Shown: piece after piece, positions 18,401 through 26,435 of the stretch
Numbering within the stretch: the first letter of the stretch is position 1
Layout of the letters: each line of letters starts with the position of its first letter
IMG/VR virus record: IMGVR_UViG_3300030329_002764
Span: 1 to 30,110 of that record
Direction: 5' to 3' (one strand)
DNA from: a virus
Length of the DNA: 30,110 nucleotides
Translations under genes and position numbers: made by a program
Notes under the pieces: generated by a model
Databases searched by the model: none
What the model was told of the DNA's origin: nothing
Seen by the model: only the letters and a program-made list of their open reading frames with translations

Positions 18401-21400
18401 AAATTAAGATACATTATTGCTAGAGATTTAGACCCTGCGTTATTTAAAAAAGTTAAAGGTGTACTCAAAAGAATAAAAAAATTAGATAAAAACAGTTTAA
18501 ATACTGAACATGGTGAACATGTTGATGGACAAATATTAGTTGAAGATACCGTATTAGATGCAATAATAAGAGATAGTGGAATGCCTGATTCAGGACAAAG
18601 TAAATCATTTATTGTAAGTCCTGATGCTGTAAAAGGAGCATTACTTGGTAAATATATGATGCATTCAGCTGGTCCTGAAGCCTCAAGAATGATGAGAGAA
18701 AATGGATTGCATATGATTATGCAAGAATCAGCGGCTAAACAAACAGGGGAAAGAAAGCTTACTGATTATAAAGTAAACCCTTTAGTTTTACCTCAAATTC
18801 AAATGACATCAAACCAAATTTTAAAAGCGTATAATAAATATATTAGAGAACCTAATTGGTCTGTTGATGCTAAAAAAGATATTATCAGAATAGACCATTT
18901 TAAAAAATATGATAAAGCAACAGGGAAATTATTAGAAGATAAATTTGACCCTGTACAAGCAAAAACACAATTTGCTGATTATATGAGAAAAGATAAAGGC
19001 ATAAATGTAATATACGATAAGGCTACTGATACTTTTAAAGATGCAACTACAAGACAAATTCCAAAACATTTAGAAATAGATGATATAAAAAGGATATATG
19101 AACTTCCTATCGAAGATATCAAATACGCTTACAATGTAAAACAAGACACTAAAATGGCTGGGTATATTATTAAAGATGGCAAAAGGATTCCTCATCATCA
19201 TCATATTCCAAAACAATTGTTAATGGCAATGGCTCAAAATACTTTTTCAAAATTCCCTAAATCTTTAGTAGATGAATTTTATACTGAAACTGTATTAAAA
19301 AGATTTAATGGTAATGAAGAATATAATGAAATGGTAGGAGAATATTTAAAAAATCCAAAAGATAAATTAAGATATAATATATTAGAAAAAAATATTGATA
19401 AACTAGGTATTCAGCAATTATTAGATATTTTAAATGGACCTCCAACTCCTTTAACGGATGCTGCTTATTTTAAATTAATGAAAATAAATAAAGAAGCTAT
19501 AGCAGAAAGAGTAGCAGAAGGAGAAATTACTCCAGAAGAAAGCGATGCGATTCTGAACAATATAAATGAATTTAATTCTGTTGTTGATAGAATCACTAAT
19601 GCTGCAATAGAAGTAAAAAATAGAGAAAGATTAGCTGGAAGAGAAGGAAATGTAAACTCTATGTTATTACATCAATACATGCGAAAATATAGATTTAATG
19701 TTATAAAAAATTATGTATTCGATTCAATATCTAAACCTAAAATAGGTAATTCTGGAATGGCTAGAATGAGAGGTTTTGATAAGTTTTTTCAAGCTGACCC
19801 TGAATTTCAAGAATTAAATCATAGAGATGATATTTTCTTTTTAGATAATAGTTTTCATAATATGCCTTTAAGAACTTTTATAAAAGGATATGAAAATACT
19901 ACTTTAGGAAAATTTTGGCACGATTATAAAAATAACACAGAAAGCAAAATATACAAAAGCAAAGATGCAGAAGAGGTATTAAAAGCAACAACAGTTCGTG
20001 TTCCTATGGACTCTGTAAGTGGAGCACAAGTGCTTAAATTCGCAGGATTTACTGGAAGAAAAGGTCATGGTATACTAATGCATGCAAGAGCTATGAGAGC
20101 TGAAGGTGGTGCTGACCTTGATGGTGATGAAGCGTTTATCTTTTTTGGTGGTAGAAAAGGTGGAAAAGGTGGAGGATTTAAAAAAGAATGGGCTGAAGCT
20201 TTTGAAGCTAATAAAAGAGAGTATGAAAAAGCTGATGGCACTACTCCTGATAGGAAGCAAGGTAAAGTTCCTAAAATAGATAAAACTTATGAAGAATATT
20301 TAACAAAAGAAGATTCTATAAAAGAAACTGGTATTGACCCTGAATGGAGAGATGGGCCGTTTTGGAAATATGATTCTGGTTGGAGAGAAGAATTATCTGG
20401 AAGAGCTGTTGATGGAAGAAATGATTTAAGTGTTGTGTCTAATATGACTCAAACAATGAAAGCTTCTCATAATGCTATGCTTTATTTAAAAGGTCAAAAA
20501 CAGACTATAGAAGTTAAAATTCCTGACCCTACTAATCCTCGTGAACGTATAAAAATAAAAGTTACTATAAAACCTAAAACAGATGAAAAAGAATTAACAA
20601 ATGCAAGACAATTAGCATCTTCTATGATAGCTTTTACTTCAGACCCTTTAGATGTAGCTGGACTAAAAGGTACTAGTGATTATTTTAGAAAACTTCATAA
20701 AGCTTTTTTTGATGTTAGTGTACCTAAAAAGCATGAGAAAAAATTTAATGCATTAAGTGATGATGCATATAGAAGTTTATTTTTAAATAATAAGAGTATT
20801 TTAGGACAAATGACTGAATTTAATTCTGCTTTATTTGGAAGAAATTATTCAGATAACAGGTCTTGGACTGCTGGAGATATAGCTCATAAAACAAGATTTA
20901 TAGCAGACGAAAAAACTTTTGGTGCAGAAGAAGATATTTCTCATACTATGTTACCTAAATTAGCACGTCTTGCTCATAGAGTAGATTTAAGAGATAAACT
21001 TTTTCATAAAATTAGTAGAATCAATTTAAATAAAATGTATAGAGACCATGAAAATATTATTAAAAATTTTCCTGAAATGTCAGAGATAGTAGACAATCTT
21101 GAAGTTCCACAAAGTCGATTAATTACTGATGTTCTTAGAAGTAAAGTATATACAAAAATGATGTATGATGCAGTAGCAAATAATTTTGATTGGTTTAAAA
21201 AAGTAATAAGGAACAGTCAATATGCACAAGGTAAAAAATATGAAATAAATCTTGATTATTACTCAGATAAAGTTCCAAGAGATGTAAGAGTAGCAAGAAG
21301 AAAACGTATATTAGATAAACTATTAAATTTTGCTGAAAATATTATTACACAAGATGTTACAGATATGGTATCTTATAGAATGGTTTGGAAATACTATGAT

Positions 21401-24400
21401 GGTAAAGAGGTTAATAAAACATTGTTTAGAAAGATGTTAAAAGAAGCTAATTCTATTAGAAGAGAATCTTATTTAGCTAGAGAAAATGTTGGAGCTCCTA
21501 AAGAAGCTTCTGAAGAAGTTCAAAGAAGTTATTTTGGTGGACCTAAAGTTCCTACTGGTAAAAATAGAGCACGTTTATTAGACCAATCAAAAGTAGATAA
21601 AAGAATATCTGATTTTAAAAAGACTTTACCTAATAATAGAGCTATAAAATTATTTGATATGCTTTTACTTGGAAGTTATAGACACGGAACTAAACAAACA
21701 TCTCTAACTAAAATAGGTTTAGCTTCTAAAGCTGTGGACAAAGATAGTGTTGTTGAATTTTTAGGAGAATTTAATACAATTATGAATAAAGCAATAAAAC
21801 CTAAAGAGACAAAAACTGCTGAAGAATTATTTGAAAGAATGGAAAAAGGTGATATGATGGAAATGGAAAAAGATTCACCTGTTACTTTAGCAAGAACAAT
21901 ACTTAAAGATACTACAACAGGTTATGAAGGTCTTCATGGTAAACCAGATATGAAAAAATTACCAAAAGAAGTAAGGCAAGAATTAACAGAGCTTGTTGAA
22001 AATTTAGATTTCTATGGGAATAAAGTAAAAAAAGATTTGAATTTAATTGTTAGAGGCATTTTACAAAAAGATTTAAATACATTAAATTTTGCTGATTTTA
22101 AAACTTTAAATAATTATTTCAAAGAATTAAGAGGCGGTACTTTTTGGCAAAGATTATTTGGAGATAAAGGTCCTCATCCTGAATTAAAAAGGAGATATTG
22201 GTTTCAATTTCCAGCTACTGTTGGTAGAGAAACTATGAAGTATGATATAGAGTTATTAAAGAAAAGAGGTTTATTTACTACAAAGACTGGAGAACATGTA
22301 GGAGAAGGTGATATAGCAATACCTACTAACTTTATGGAAAAATTACAACATGGTATTAGTATAGCTATGGATGCTGCTCAATCTAAAGGAGATGAAGAAG
22401 TTGGTAGATTAAGAAGGGAATTAGATTTTATTGGTGACTTATCAGATGGAGAATCTTTAAGGCAAGTTGCTGTTAGAAAAATTGAAAAGGCTAATGCAAG
22501 TAAAACATTTGATGAAGTTGAATCATTTTTAGGTAAAGAGTGGGCAAAAACTTATCTTGATTTATATAAAAAAACTGTAAATGAAGTTGATTATAATTCT
22601 TTAAGAAATAAAAAATATATGATAACTAATAAAGATGGTAAAAGAGTTGAAATGTCAGGTGAGCAAATTGTAAATGATATTACAAAAGTTTATAAAAATT
22701 TCTTTGATGGAATGCATAAAATTATAGTTGGTAATAAAGAATTTACAGAAAGATATATAAAGACAAATAAAAAAGGTGAAAAAATGTATTGGGATATTGC
22801 TGATTATAAAAAATTTCCTGATAGAACAAAGCCTATGGAACCTGTTTATGATTATAAAAAAGTTATGAAAGATATATATGAAGCATATAATAGAGGTGAA
22901 GATTTAACTCTTCATTTTGGTATTGATGGATTAAGACAAATAGCTCGTTCTATGATGATTAGATTACATGACTATAAGAAACAACAATATAAATCTAGAT
23001 TTGAATTAAGAAAAGAATTTGAATTGCCAAGACCTACAAATAAAATAGAAGAAGGTTATTGGCCTCATATGTTTTTTGATAAAACTATAGCATGGAATGC
23101 TATGAAAAAAGCGATTGATAAAATTGAAAAATCTAATTTACCTAAAGAAGATAAAGAAGCTGAGATAGAGAAAATACTTTATAGAAGTAAAAGTTTAACA
23201 GGTGATTGGATAATTGGAACTGAAAATTGGGAAAGTTATGATAATGCTTTAAATAATATAAAGGCTCATAAAAAAACAGATAAAGTTAATTGGTTTAATC
23301 ATAGTCAAATGACAGGTTCTATGCATAAAAGAACAAGCCATATCCCTGGTTGGTCTATTGATGCTACTGTTGCTGAAACTTATGGAAGAAATGTTTATAA
23401 AGTTTATTATAAACAAATGGCTCAATTATTTTCTAGAAATATACTACAAGAATTTGATAATATGGCACTTAGAAAGAATTGGGATAAAGTAGATTATGAT
23501 AAAGGTCGTAGTTTAATGGACAGATGGTCTGATTATTATAAATTATATATTCAAGATGCTATGGGACATCCAAGTGTTATTCCTGACCATATGATAAATG
23601 ACCCTGGAATGCGTTTAAAAGGAACTCCTTATGCTTGGTGGGCTGATAATAAAGTAAAAGATAGAGTAAATTCTATTGCTAAAAATCTTGGTATTAAATC
23701 AAAAATAGAAGGTTTAGAAAGATTTGATTTAACAGATATTATGAGATGGTCTAATCTTGAGGCTAAATTTGAATTAATGTCTTTACTTGCACATCCTAAA
23801 TCAATGATAAATAATTTATTTGGTGGTACTATGCATACAATCCAATCAACTGGATTTCCTGCTCTTCGTAAAGCTCGTGATTATAACTTTTTAAGAACAA
23901 TTAATCCTGAATGGACTAGTAATCAAGCTGTATTAGATTTTGTTATAAAACAAGGTGTTTTTCCAGAAATGTTAATGCATGAATGGGGATTACAAAAAGA
24001 ATTACAAACTGCTAAAGCAAAAGCTTTCTTAAAAGATGTTGGTAAAAGATTAAATTCTAAAGGTGAAATAGATAAAAAAACTTTTAGAGAAATAGCAAGT
24101 GAACATAAAGTTACTGCTCCAATTATGAAAGCTGCTTCTAAATTTATGTCTGTACCTGAAATGGCTTTAAGACGTGATGCTTTTATGTCTCATTATATTA
24201 AAGCTTGGGAACGTTTTGGTGGGGCTATTACTCAATATGACCATCCGTTTTTAATTGAAATGGCTAAGAAAGGTGTTAAAGCTACACAGTTCTTATATAG
24301 TGCTCCTTTTCGTCCTGCATTTTCCAGAACAGCTCTTGGTAAAATTATGACACGTTTTCATTTATGGTCATGGAATTCTTTTAGATTTAGAAATGATGTT

Positions 24401-24925
24401 ATAAGAGAAGCTAGAATTAGAGGATATAGAGCGGGTACTCCTGAATATGAGAAGTTTAAAAGAACAGCAGAAATTGATTTGCTTGTTTATGGATTAGCTA
24501 GTATATATACAATGTCTCTATTTGAAAATGTTTTACCAGCTCCTTTAAATCATATTAAAGAAACTAGTGAATGGTTATTTGGTGATGAAAAAGAAAGAAA
24601 TAGAGCTTTCTTTGGTGCTTGGCCTACTGCTATAGCTCCTTTGCAAATAGTTACTCCTCCTATTGCTAGATTTCCATTAAGTTTATTAAAAACTTTAACT
24701 GATGACAATTATGATAAATTTCTTGATTATCATATTTATACTATGTTTCCATTTGGGAGAATAGCTAGAGATATAGCTCCATTTGCTCCAGGTAATATTT
24801 TAGACAATCCTTATAGGGCTATTGAAAAGTTTACGGGAATACCTTATGGTGATTTTCAAAGAAAAAGAAGAGAGTTAAAAGAAGAAGGTTCTTATCATCC
24901 TCTTTTTCCTTCTATAGCAGATTAA
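15431..24925 (+). CDS. Giant single-chain two-barrel RNA polymerase candidate, probably virion-packaged (3164 aa)
   Basis: Starts after a GAGGT SD and encodes about 360 kDa. Residues ~85-310 are Gly/Ala-rich and hydrophobic, as in phage polyvalent or ejected proteins; ~417-475 is a coiled coil. Residues 1032-1034 (DGQ), Lys1074 (in LGKYMMH) and Lys1103 (in QESAAKQTG) match the beta-type double-psi barrel with its two catalytic lysines. Arg1523-Val-Pro, followed by GADLDGDE (Asp1562, 1564, 1566), matches the DxDGD metal-binding loop of the beta-prime barrel. Single polypeptides with both barrels are known as DNA-dependent RNA polymerases: phi14:2 gp66 (packaged in the virion), YonO, and related QDE-1. 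The C-terminal third (~2250-3164) is helical with a hydrophobic segment near 3015-3035 and is unassigned. Its place as last gene of the ejection operon suggests injection into the host. Polymerase identity rests on motifs read by eye; the packaging is inference. Confidence 0.72.
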   Translation: MYNPYESLGYQEPSIPQLQTQYQPIGDNATPEEGFAPEYSEKKLRDLIKLYKSNPKVINSKMLDKMQKHAVYYNVPFYTGDFSILGALSELGKGLFSGFTTLEIGDPPDNEYEAIVRNLGHLIGFAPGLMAKPLKLLGFANQARSIAGIRSVPMKVADFVTKKTKNTISNVSAGAIARRGDAAQTAGKFLTGGAVKHVAEGAFHLGVASAASSWQQGIDGMIHGGLGGAKFGGAFAALGNIVPGKGGGSYILRALAGSLFQGLPATQRGATTPEQVYEYMLGAYFGGGAVGWVEKATNEFFVKKTKQAYGTEPGKADHKLLATNDPRLVKGWSELDPAVKKSIEKEFKDPKSNHYDPDAIGENLEETPYRTVQQEFVIKTLGLHLDKVGNPTKESWQSLNELALPAKKRTGLANKTEKDLIEVRENKEKITEDLRTLRKALKIAKKDEKIIIQEDIRLKTLELERENTFEKELLKLKPYEFFEEKAGKRTIQVEPRADGNDIGMFNRRDLTRKSEQFVEENLSEIWDNAKFSPQRKAEEKIRLTAVIDDVITKPEYFTKGQKVNMTKLKKDIVNTIKREEGIKVKIDKETEDGLRQWLTRNNFGKIVKQLNVSLDYKGNIIEKDIEIRGEDGFTLAGNRAQNLEPVKLIQTIFETMVPPPKKGQAAPESHILFDNITIRAKDGSFKDIKLSHLRKNLKVDSKSEKIALEGREKYDSIIRKVHDKMAKDGFYPFGGKGDSDIIMYVKLHPHLKNKKITQYVKNSITKAVNKSKNAKHHIKGFLTAMKRNKFFTEEQAKEQYISNLLWDISLNGFKPKSQAGYSRVINKLFFGEGFIKNATAWNKRNQIWFTPAWAADKALIKKFFDEASLGLPTLKVNYVTTPIIGEGGKVVAAQTDYKNNQLLVNKKEAAKTFKDKVWTKPKIKGVKPLPLDSFRTVKEWIDFQIAHERARFTRQNKRIKNIAERENHANKLAMQSFEQAKKFNKSIKNGKLRYIIARDLDPALFKKVKGVLKRIKKLDKNSLNTEHGEHVDGQILVEDTVLDAIIRDSGMPDSGQSKSFIVSPDAVKGALLGKYMMHSAGPEASRMMRENGLHMIMQESAAKQTGERKLTDYKVNPLVLPQIQMTSNQILKAYNKYIREPNWSVDAKKDIIRIDHFKKYDKATGKLLEDKFDPVQAKTQFADYMRKDKGINVIYDKATDTFKDATTRQIPKHLEIDDIKRIYELPIEDIKYAYNVKQDTKMAGYIIKDGKRIPHHHHIPKQLLMAMAQNTFSKFPKSLVDEFYTETVLKRFNGNEEYNEMVGEYLKNPKDKLRYNILEKNIDKLGIQQLLDILNGPPTPLTDAAYFKLMKINKEAIAERVAEGEITPEESDAILNNINEFNSVVDRITNAAIEVKNRERLAGREGNVNSMLLHQYMRKYRFNVIKNYVFDSISKPKIGNSGMARMRGFDKFFQADPEFQELNHRDDIFFLDNSFHNMPLRTFIKGYENTTLGKFWHDYKNNTESKIYKSKDAEEVLKATTVRVPMDSVSGAQVLKFAGFTGRKGHGILMHARAMRAEGGADLDGDEAFIFFGGRKGGKGGGFKKEWAEAFEANKREYEKADGTTPDRKQGKVPKIDKTYEEYLTKEDSIKETGIDPEWRDGPFWKYDSGWREELSGRAVDGRNDLSVVSNMTQTMKASHNAMLYLKGQKQTIEVKIPDPTNPRERIKIKVTIKPKTDEKELTNARQLASSMIAFTSDPLDVAGLKGTSDYFRKLHKAFFDVSVPKKHEKKFNALSDDAYRSLFLNNKSILGQMTEFNSALFGRNYSDNRSWTAGDIAHKTRFIADEKTFGAEEDISHTMLPKLARLAHRVDLRDKLFHKISRINLNKMYRDHENIIKNFPEMSEIVDNLEVPQSRLITDVLRSKVYTKMMYDAVANNFDWFKKVIRNSQYAQGKKYEINLDYYSDKVPRDVRVARRKRILDKLLNFAENIITQDVTDMVSYRMVWKYYDGKEVNKTLFRKMLKEANSIRRESYLARENVGAPKEASEEVQRSYFGGPKVPTGKNRARLLDQSKVDKRISDFKKTLPNNRAIKLFDMLLLGSYRHGTKQTSLTKIGLASKAVDKDSVVEFLGEFNTIMNKAIKPKETKTAEELFERMEKGDMMEMEKDSPVTLARTILKDTTTGYEGLHGKPDMKKLPKEVRQELTELVENLDFYGNKVKKDLNLIVRGILQKDLNTLNFADFKTLNNYFKELRGGTFWQRLFGDKGPHPELKRRYWFQFPATVGRETMKYDIELLKKRGLFTTKTGEHVGEGDIAIPTNFMEKLQHGISIAMDAAQSKGDEEVGRLRRELDFIGDLSDGESLRQVAVRKIEKANASKTFDEVESFLGKEWAKTYLDLYKKTVNEVDYNSLRNKKYMITNKDGKRVEMSGEQIVNDITKVYKNFFDGMHKIIVGNKEFTERYIKTNKKGEKMYWDIADYKKFPDRTKPMEPVYDYKKVMKDIYEAYNRGEDLTLHFGIDGLRQIARSMMIRLHDYKKQQYKSRFELRKEFELPRPTNKIEEGYWPHMFFDKTIAWNAMKKAIDKIEKSNLPKEDKEAEIEKILYRSKSLTGDWIIGTENWESYDNALNNIKAHKKTDKVNWFNHSQMTGSMHKRTSHIPGWSIDATVAETYGRNVYKVYYKQMAQLFSRNILQEFDNMALRKNWDKVDYDKGRSLMDRWSDYYKLYIQDAMGHPSVIPDHMINDPGMRLKGTPYAWWADNKVKDRVNSIAKNLGIKSKIEGLERFDLTDIMRWSNLEAKFELMSLLAHPKSMINNLFGGTMHTIQSTGFPALRKARDYNFLRTINPEWTSNQAVLDFVIKQGVFPEMLMHEWGLQKELQTAKAKAFLKDVGKRLNSKGEIDKKTFREIASEHKVTAPIMKAASKFMSVPEMALRRDAFMSHYIKAWERFGGAITQYDHPFLIEMAKKGVKATQFLYSAPFRPAFSRTALGKIMTRFHLWSWNSFRFRNDVIREARIRGYRAGTPEYEKFKRTAEIDLLVYGLASIYTMSLFENVLPAPLNHIKETSEWLFGDEKERNRAFFGAWPTAIAPLQIVTPPIARFPLSLLKTLTDDNYDKFLDYHIYTMFPFGRIARDIAPFAPGNILDNPYRAIEKFTGIPYGDFQRKRRELKEEGSYHPLFPSIAD
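18512..18748 (+). other. Candidate beta-type double-psi beta-barrel of the giant protein
   Basis: Residues ~1028-1106 read HVDGQI, a strand-rich stretch ending KSFIV, then LLGKYMMHSAG, ENGLHMIM and QESAAKQTG. In two-barrel RNA polymerases the beta-like barrel begins with a DG motif and carries two invariant lysines that contact the nucleotide phosphates; Lys1074 and Lys1103 are the candidates, 29 residues apart. The 'SA.K' ending recalls the equivalent block in large phage polymerases. Confidence 0.6.
19985..20150 (+). other. Candidate beta-prime double-psi barrel with DxDGD metal-binding loop
   Basis: Residues ~1519-1573 contain RVP (1523-1525), a hydrophobic strand (VLKFAGFTG), a GHGILMHA strand and then GADLDGDEAFIFF. 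The three aspartates 1562, 1564 and 1566 occupy the positions that hold the catalytic magnesium in cellular RNA polymerase (NADFDGD) and in phage YonO/gp66-type enzymes. The Arg-x-Pro about 40 residues upstream is also part of that conserved block. Confidence 0.7.
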
Positions 24926-25101
24926 TTCTTTTTTATATGTTCTAATATTTTAGCTAAGAGCATATCATCTGATATACAATCCAAATGAATAATTAAATGA
25001 CTATCTTCAATAAATGAGCCATTATGGGCGAATCCATATGACAGTTTAAAACAAGGTTCTAAATTGTTTATTTCATCGCCACATTTATCACAAAAGTCCA
25101 T
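24922..25101 (-). CDS. Small zinc-binding protein (59 aa)
   Basis: Read from ATG at 25101 to TAA at 24922, 59 residues. Cys4-x2-Cys7 near the start (FCDKCGDEI) and His39-x2-Cys42 (HLDC) form a plausible four-ligand zinc site of treble-clef or zinc-ribbon style; Cys17 is extra. Such small proteins are common in phage early modules as nucleic-acid or host-protein binders. The SD is weak. It is the last gene of the minus-strand cluster, 8 nt after the preceding stop, and its stop overlaps the stop of the giant polymerase gene by three bases. Function unknown; the metal site makes a real gene likely. Confidence 0.65.
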   Translation of the reverse strand: MDFCDKCGDEINNLEPCFKLSYGFAHNGSFIEDSHLIIHLDCISDDMLLAKILEHIKKN

Positions 25102-25109
25102 ATCTTAAT

Positions 25110-25367
25110 TTAAGAAGTTTCCTCTTTTTTTGCTACCTTTTTTTGCTCTTCATCATACTTTTTTTGGAATTCTTCTAAGTATTTATGAAACTTTTCTTTA
25201 TCTTTATTAAATTCAACATACAAATCTAGAGCTACATCAGTTGATTTAGCAAATTGTTCTAGGTATTCTATTTTTCTTCCTAAAAGTTGAAGACCTTGAA
25301 AAAGATTTTTTAATGCTTCATCTACTTGTTTTCTTGTTGGTTTTCCTCTTTTACCCTTTTGGCTCAT
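25110..25367 (-). CDS. Coiled-coil protein (85 aa)
   Basis: An AAGGAG SD lies 7 nt before the ATG. After a basic N terminus (SQKGKRGKPTRKQ) the rest is one long charged helix rich in Leu, Lys and Glu, which should form a coiled coil. It overlaps the end of the upstream coiled-coil gene by 17 bases, so the two may be translated together and perhaps form a heteromer. No enzymatic motif is present. Unknown role in the early module; a basic tail plus coiled coil would suit DNA or host-factor binding, but this is speculative. Confidence 0.65.
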   Translation of the reverse strand: MSQKGKRGKPTRKQVDEALKNLFQGLQLLGRKIEYLEQFAKSTDVALDLYVEFNKDKEKFHKYLEEFQKKYDEEQKKVAKKEETS

Positions 25368-25551
25368 CTTGAATCTCCTTATTTATACTCTCTTTTAAAA
25401 AGCCTTCGACTTCTTTTACATAGTCTTCGGCTTTTTTTCGGAGTTGTTTTTCTCCTCTTAATTGTTTTTCAAGAGAGCTAACTTGTTTTGCCAGCTCTCT
25501 TACTCTCTCACAGCATTTCGTCAATGCTTTTTCCATTATCTGTATTTCCAA
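25351..25551 (-). CDS. Coiled-coil protein (66 aa) with probable TTG start
   Basis: The frame can be extended to an ATG at 25602, but that has no SD. A perfect AAGGAGG (complement of 25561-25567) sits 9 nt before a TTG at 25549-25551, which I take as the start; an ATG five codons later would be 24 nt away. The product is a charged heptad-like helix from the CCERVRELAKQ region onward (Leu, Lys, Glu and Arg rich). It overlaps the upstream nuclease gene by 44 bases and the downstream coiled-coil gene by 17. No known domain. The start choice rests on the SD. Confidence 0.6.
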   Translation of the reverse strand: MEIQIMEKALTKCCERVRELAKQVSSLEKQLRGEKQLRKKAEDYVKEVEGFLKESINKEIQDEPKG

Positions 25552-26272
25552 GGCTAAATACCTCCTTAAGTTTAGCTTTATCTTTTGGTTTAGGTTTTCC
25601 ATATGGAAAGTTTAAAAAGCACCATAATTCATATACTTTATGATGAATTTTATACCGTTTATCAAATTTTCTTAATTGATAATTAGGTTCTTTTATCCAT
25701 TTACCTTTTAAATAAAGCCCGTATATGTCTTTTATTCGATGTTCGAAAGGAAATATTGTATTCCATAAGTCCATATACATAAGTTGTTGTATTTCGTGTG
25801 ATTTGCGGTAATCTCCAGTCTTTATATCTATAATAGATAAACGTCCGTTTATGTTTGCTATTATATCTGGAGTTCCAGCCCATGGTACGTCCTTGTGATA
25901 TAGGAATATCTCTTGGGTTTGTATCTTGGGTGAATGTTCTTTATAGAATTTCTCAAATGACATTAATGACTTCTGAATAAATTCGTCATTAACAATTATT
26001 TCTTCGCCATTTAATAATAGTTCTATGTTTTCGTGTACTGCTGTGCCGCGTTCTGCTGCCTCGTCTCTTAGGTTAATAGCGTTTAACCCATTCTTCATTA
26101 ACCATTCATCAAAGAATTTACCTTTTGAGCAGGTTTCTCCTATAACGGTTGTTACAGATGGTTTCCAGTTTTTGCTTGCTCCCTGACTATACCATCTGCC
26201 AGCTCCTTCGTGTCTTTTAATCTGTGTCTTTTTTAGGTATTCTTCTATTATCTCTATTAGTAGTTTGTTCAT
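25508..26272 (-). CDS. PD-(D/E)XK nuclease, RecB/Cas4-like exonuclease (254 aa)
   Basis: The motifs of the RecB/Cas4 nuclease family are present in order: RGTAVH with His80, Glu121 in a 'QTQEIFLYHK' strand, Asp136 in AGTPDII, Asp149-x-Lys151 in IIDIKTGD (the D/E-x-K core), and the Gln162/Gln163...Tyr166 motif (IQQLMYMDLW). These bind the metal and cut DNA, usually as a 5'-3' or 3'-5' exonuclease in phage recombination or host DNA breakdown. No cysteine set for an iron-sulphur cluster is seen, unlike many Cas4 proteins. An AGGAGG SD lies 4 nt before the ATG. It sits in the replication module downstream of primase-helicase, HNH and HTH genes. A 60-aa frame inside it is a shadow. The family is firm; the polarity is unknown. 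Confidence 0.85.
   Translation of the reverse strand: MNKLLIEIIEEYLKKTQIKRHEGAGRWYSQGASKNWKPSVTTVIGETCSKGKFFDEWLMKNGLNAINLRDEAAERGTAVHENIELLLNGEEIIVNDEFIQKSLMSFEKFYKEHSPKIQTQEIFLYHKDVPWAGTPDIIANINGRLSIIDIKTGDYRKSHEIQQLMYMDLWNTIFPFEHRIKDIYGLYLKGKWIKEPNYQLRKFDKRYKIHHKVYELWCFLNFPYGKPKPKDKAKLKEVFSLGNTDNGKSIDEML
25561..25567 (-). promoter_or_regulatory. Shine-Dalgarno fixing the TTG start at 25551
   Basis: On the minus strand this reads AAGGAGG, nine bases from the TTG codon. It lies inside the 3' end of the nuclease gene, so the downstream gene is translated from a site embedded in its neighbour. Confidence 0.55.
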
Positions 26273-26342
26273 TGAGCCTCCTGACCCATTGTTTGCTAAC
26301 TCCTTGTGTTTTGATTGAACTCAATCTAGGTGTAATATCGCT

Positions 26343-26435
26343 TCAAGTTTCGTTGTAACCACATGTCATACATGTATAGCCACAATCGCTACCTGAAACG
26401 ACATTACCACATTGTAAACACTTAACTATTTCCAT
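26343..26435 (-). CDS. Micro zinc-ribbon protein (30 aa)
   Basis: A 30-residue product with Cys6-x2-Cys9 (CLQC) and Cys22-x2-Cys25 (CMTC), a complete four-cysteine zinc ribbon, plus Cys18. The ATG overlaps the end of the upstream HTH gene by ten bases and a weak SD (AGGT) precedes it. Such tiny ribbons occur in phages as nucleic-acid or host-protein binders. The four well-spaced cysteines make chance coding unlikely despite the length. After the TGA the same frame stays open for about 40 more codons. Confidence 0.55.
   Translation of the reverse strand: MEIVKCLQCGNVVSGSDCGYTCMTCGYNET

Noticed and set aside
19190-19210. His cluster (HHHHIPK) in the giant protein
   Set aside because: Four adjacent His in a region between the two barrels with no surrounding metal-site pattern; not enough to claim a function.
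24926-24945. T-rich run after the polymerase stop as an intrinsic terminator
   Set aside because: No GC-rich stem precedes it, and it is inside the minus-strand 59-aa gene.
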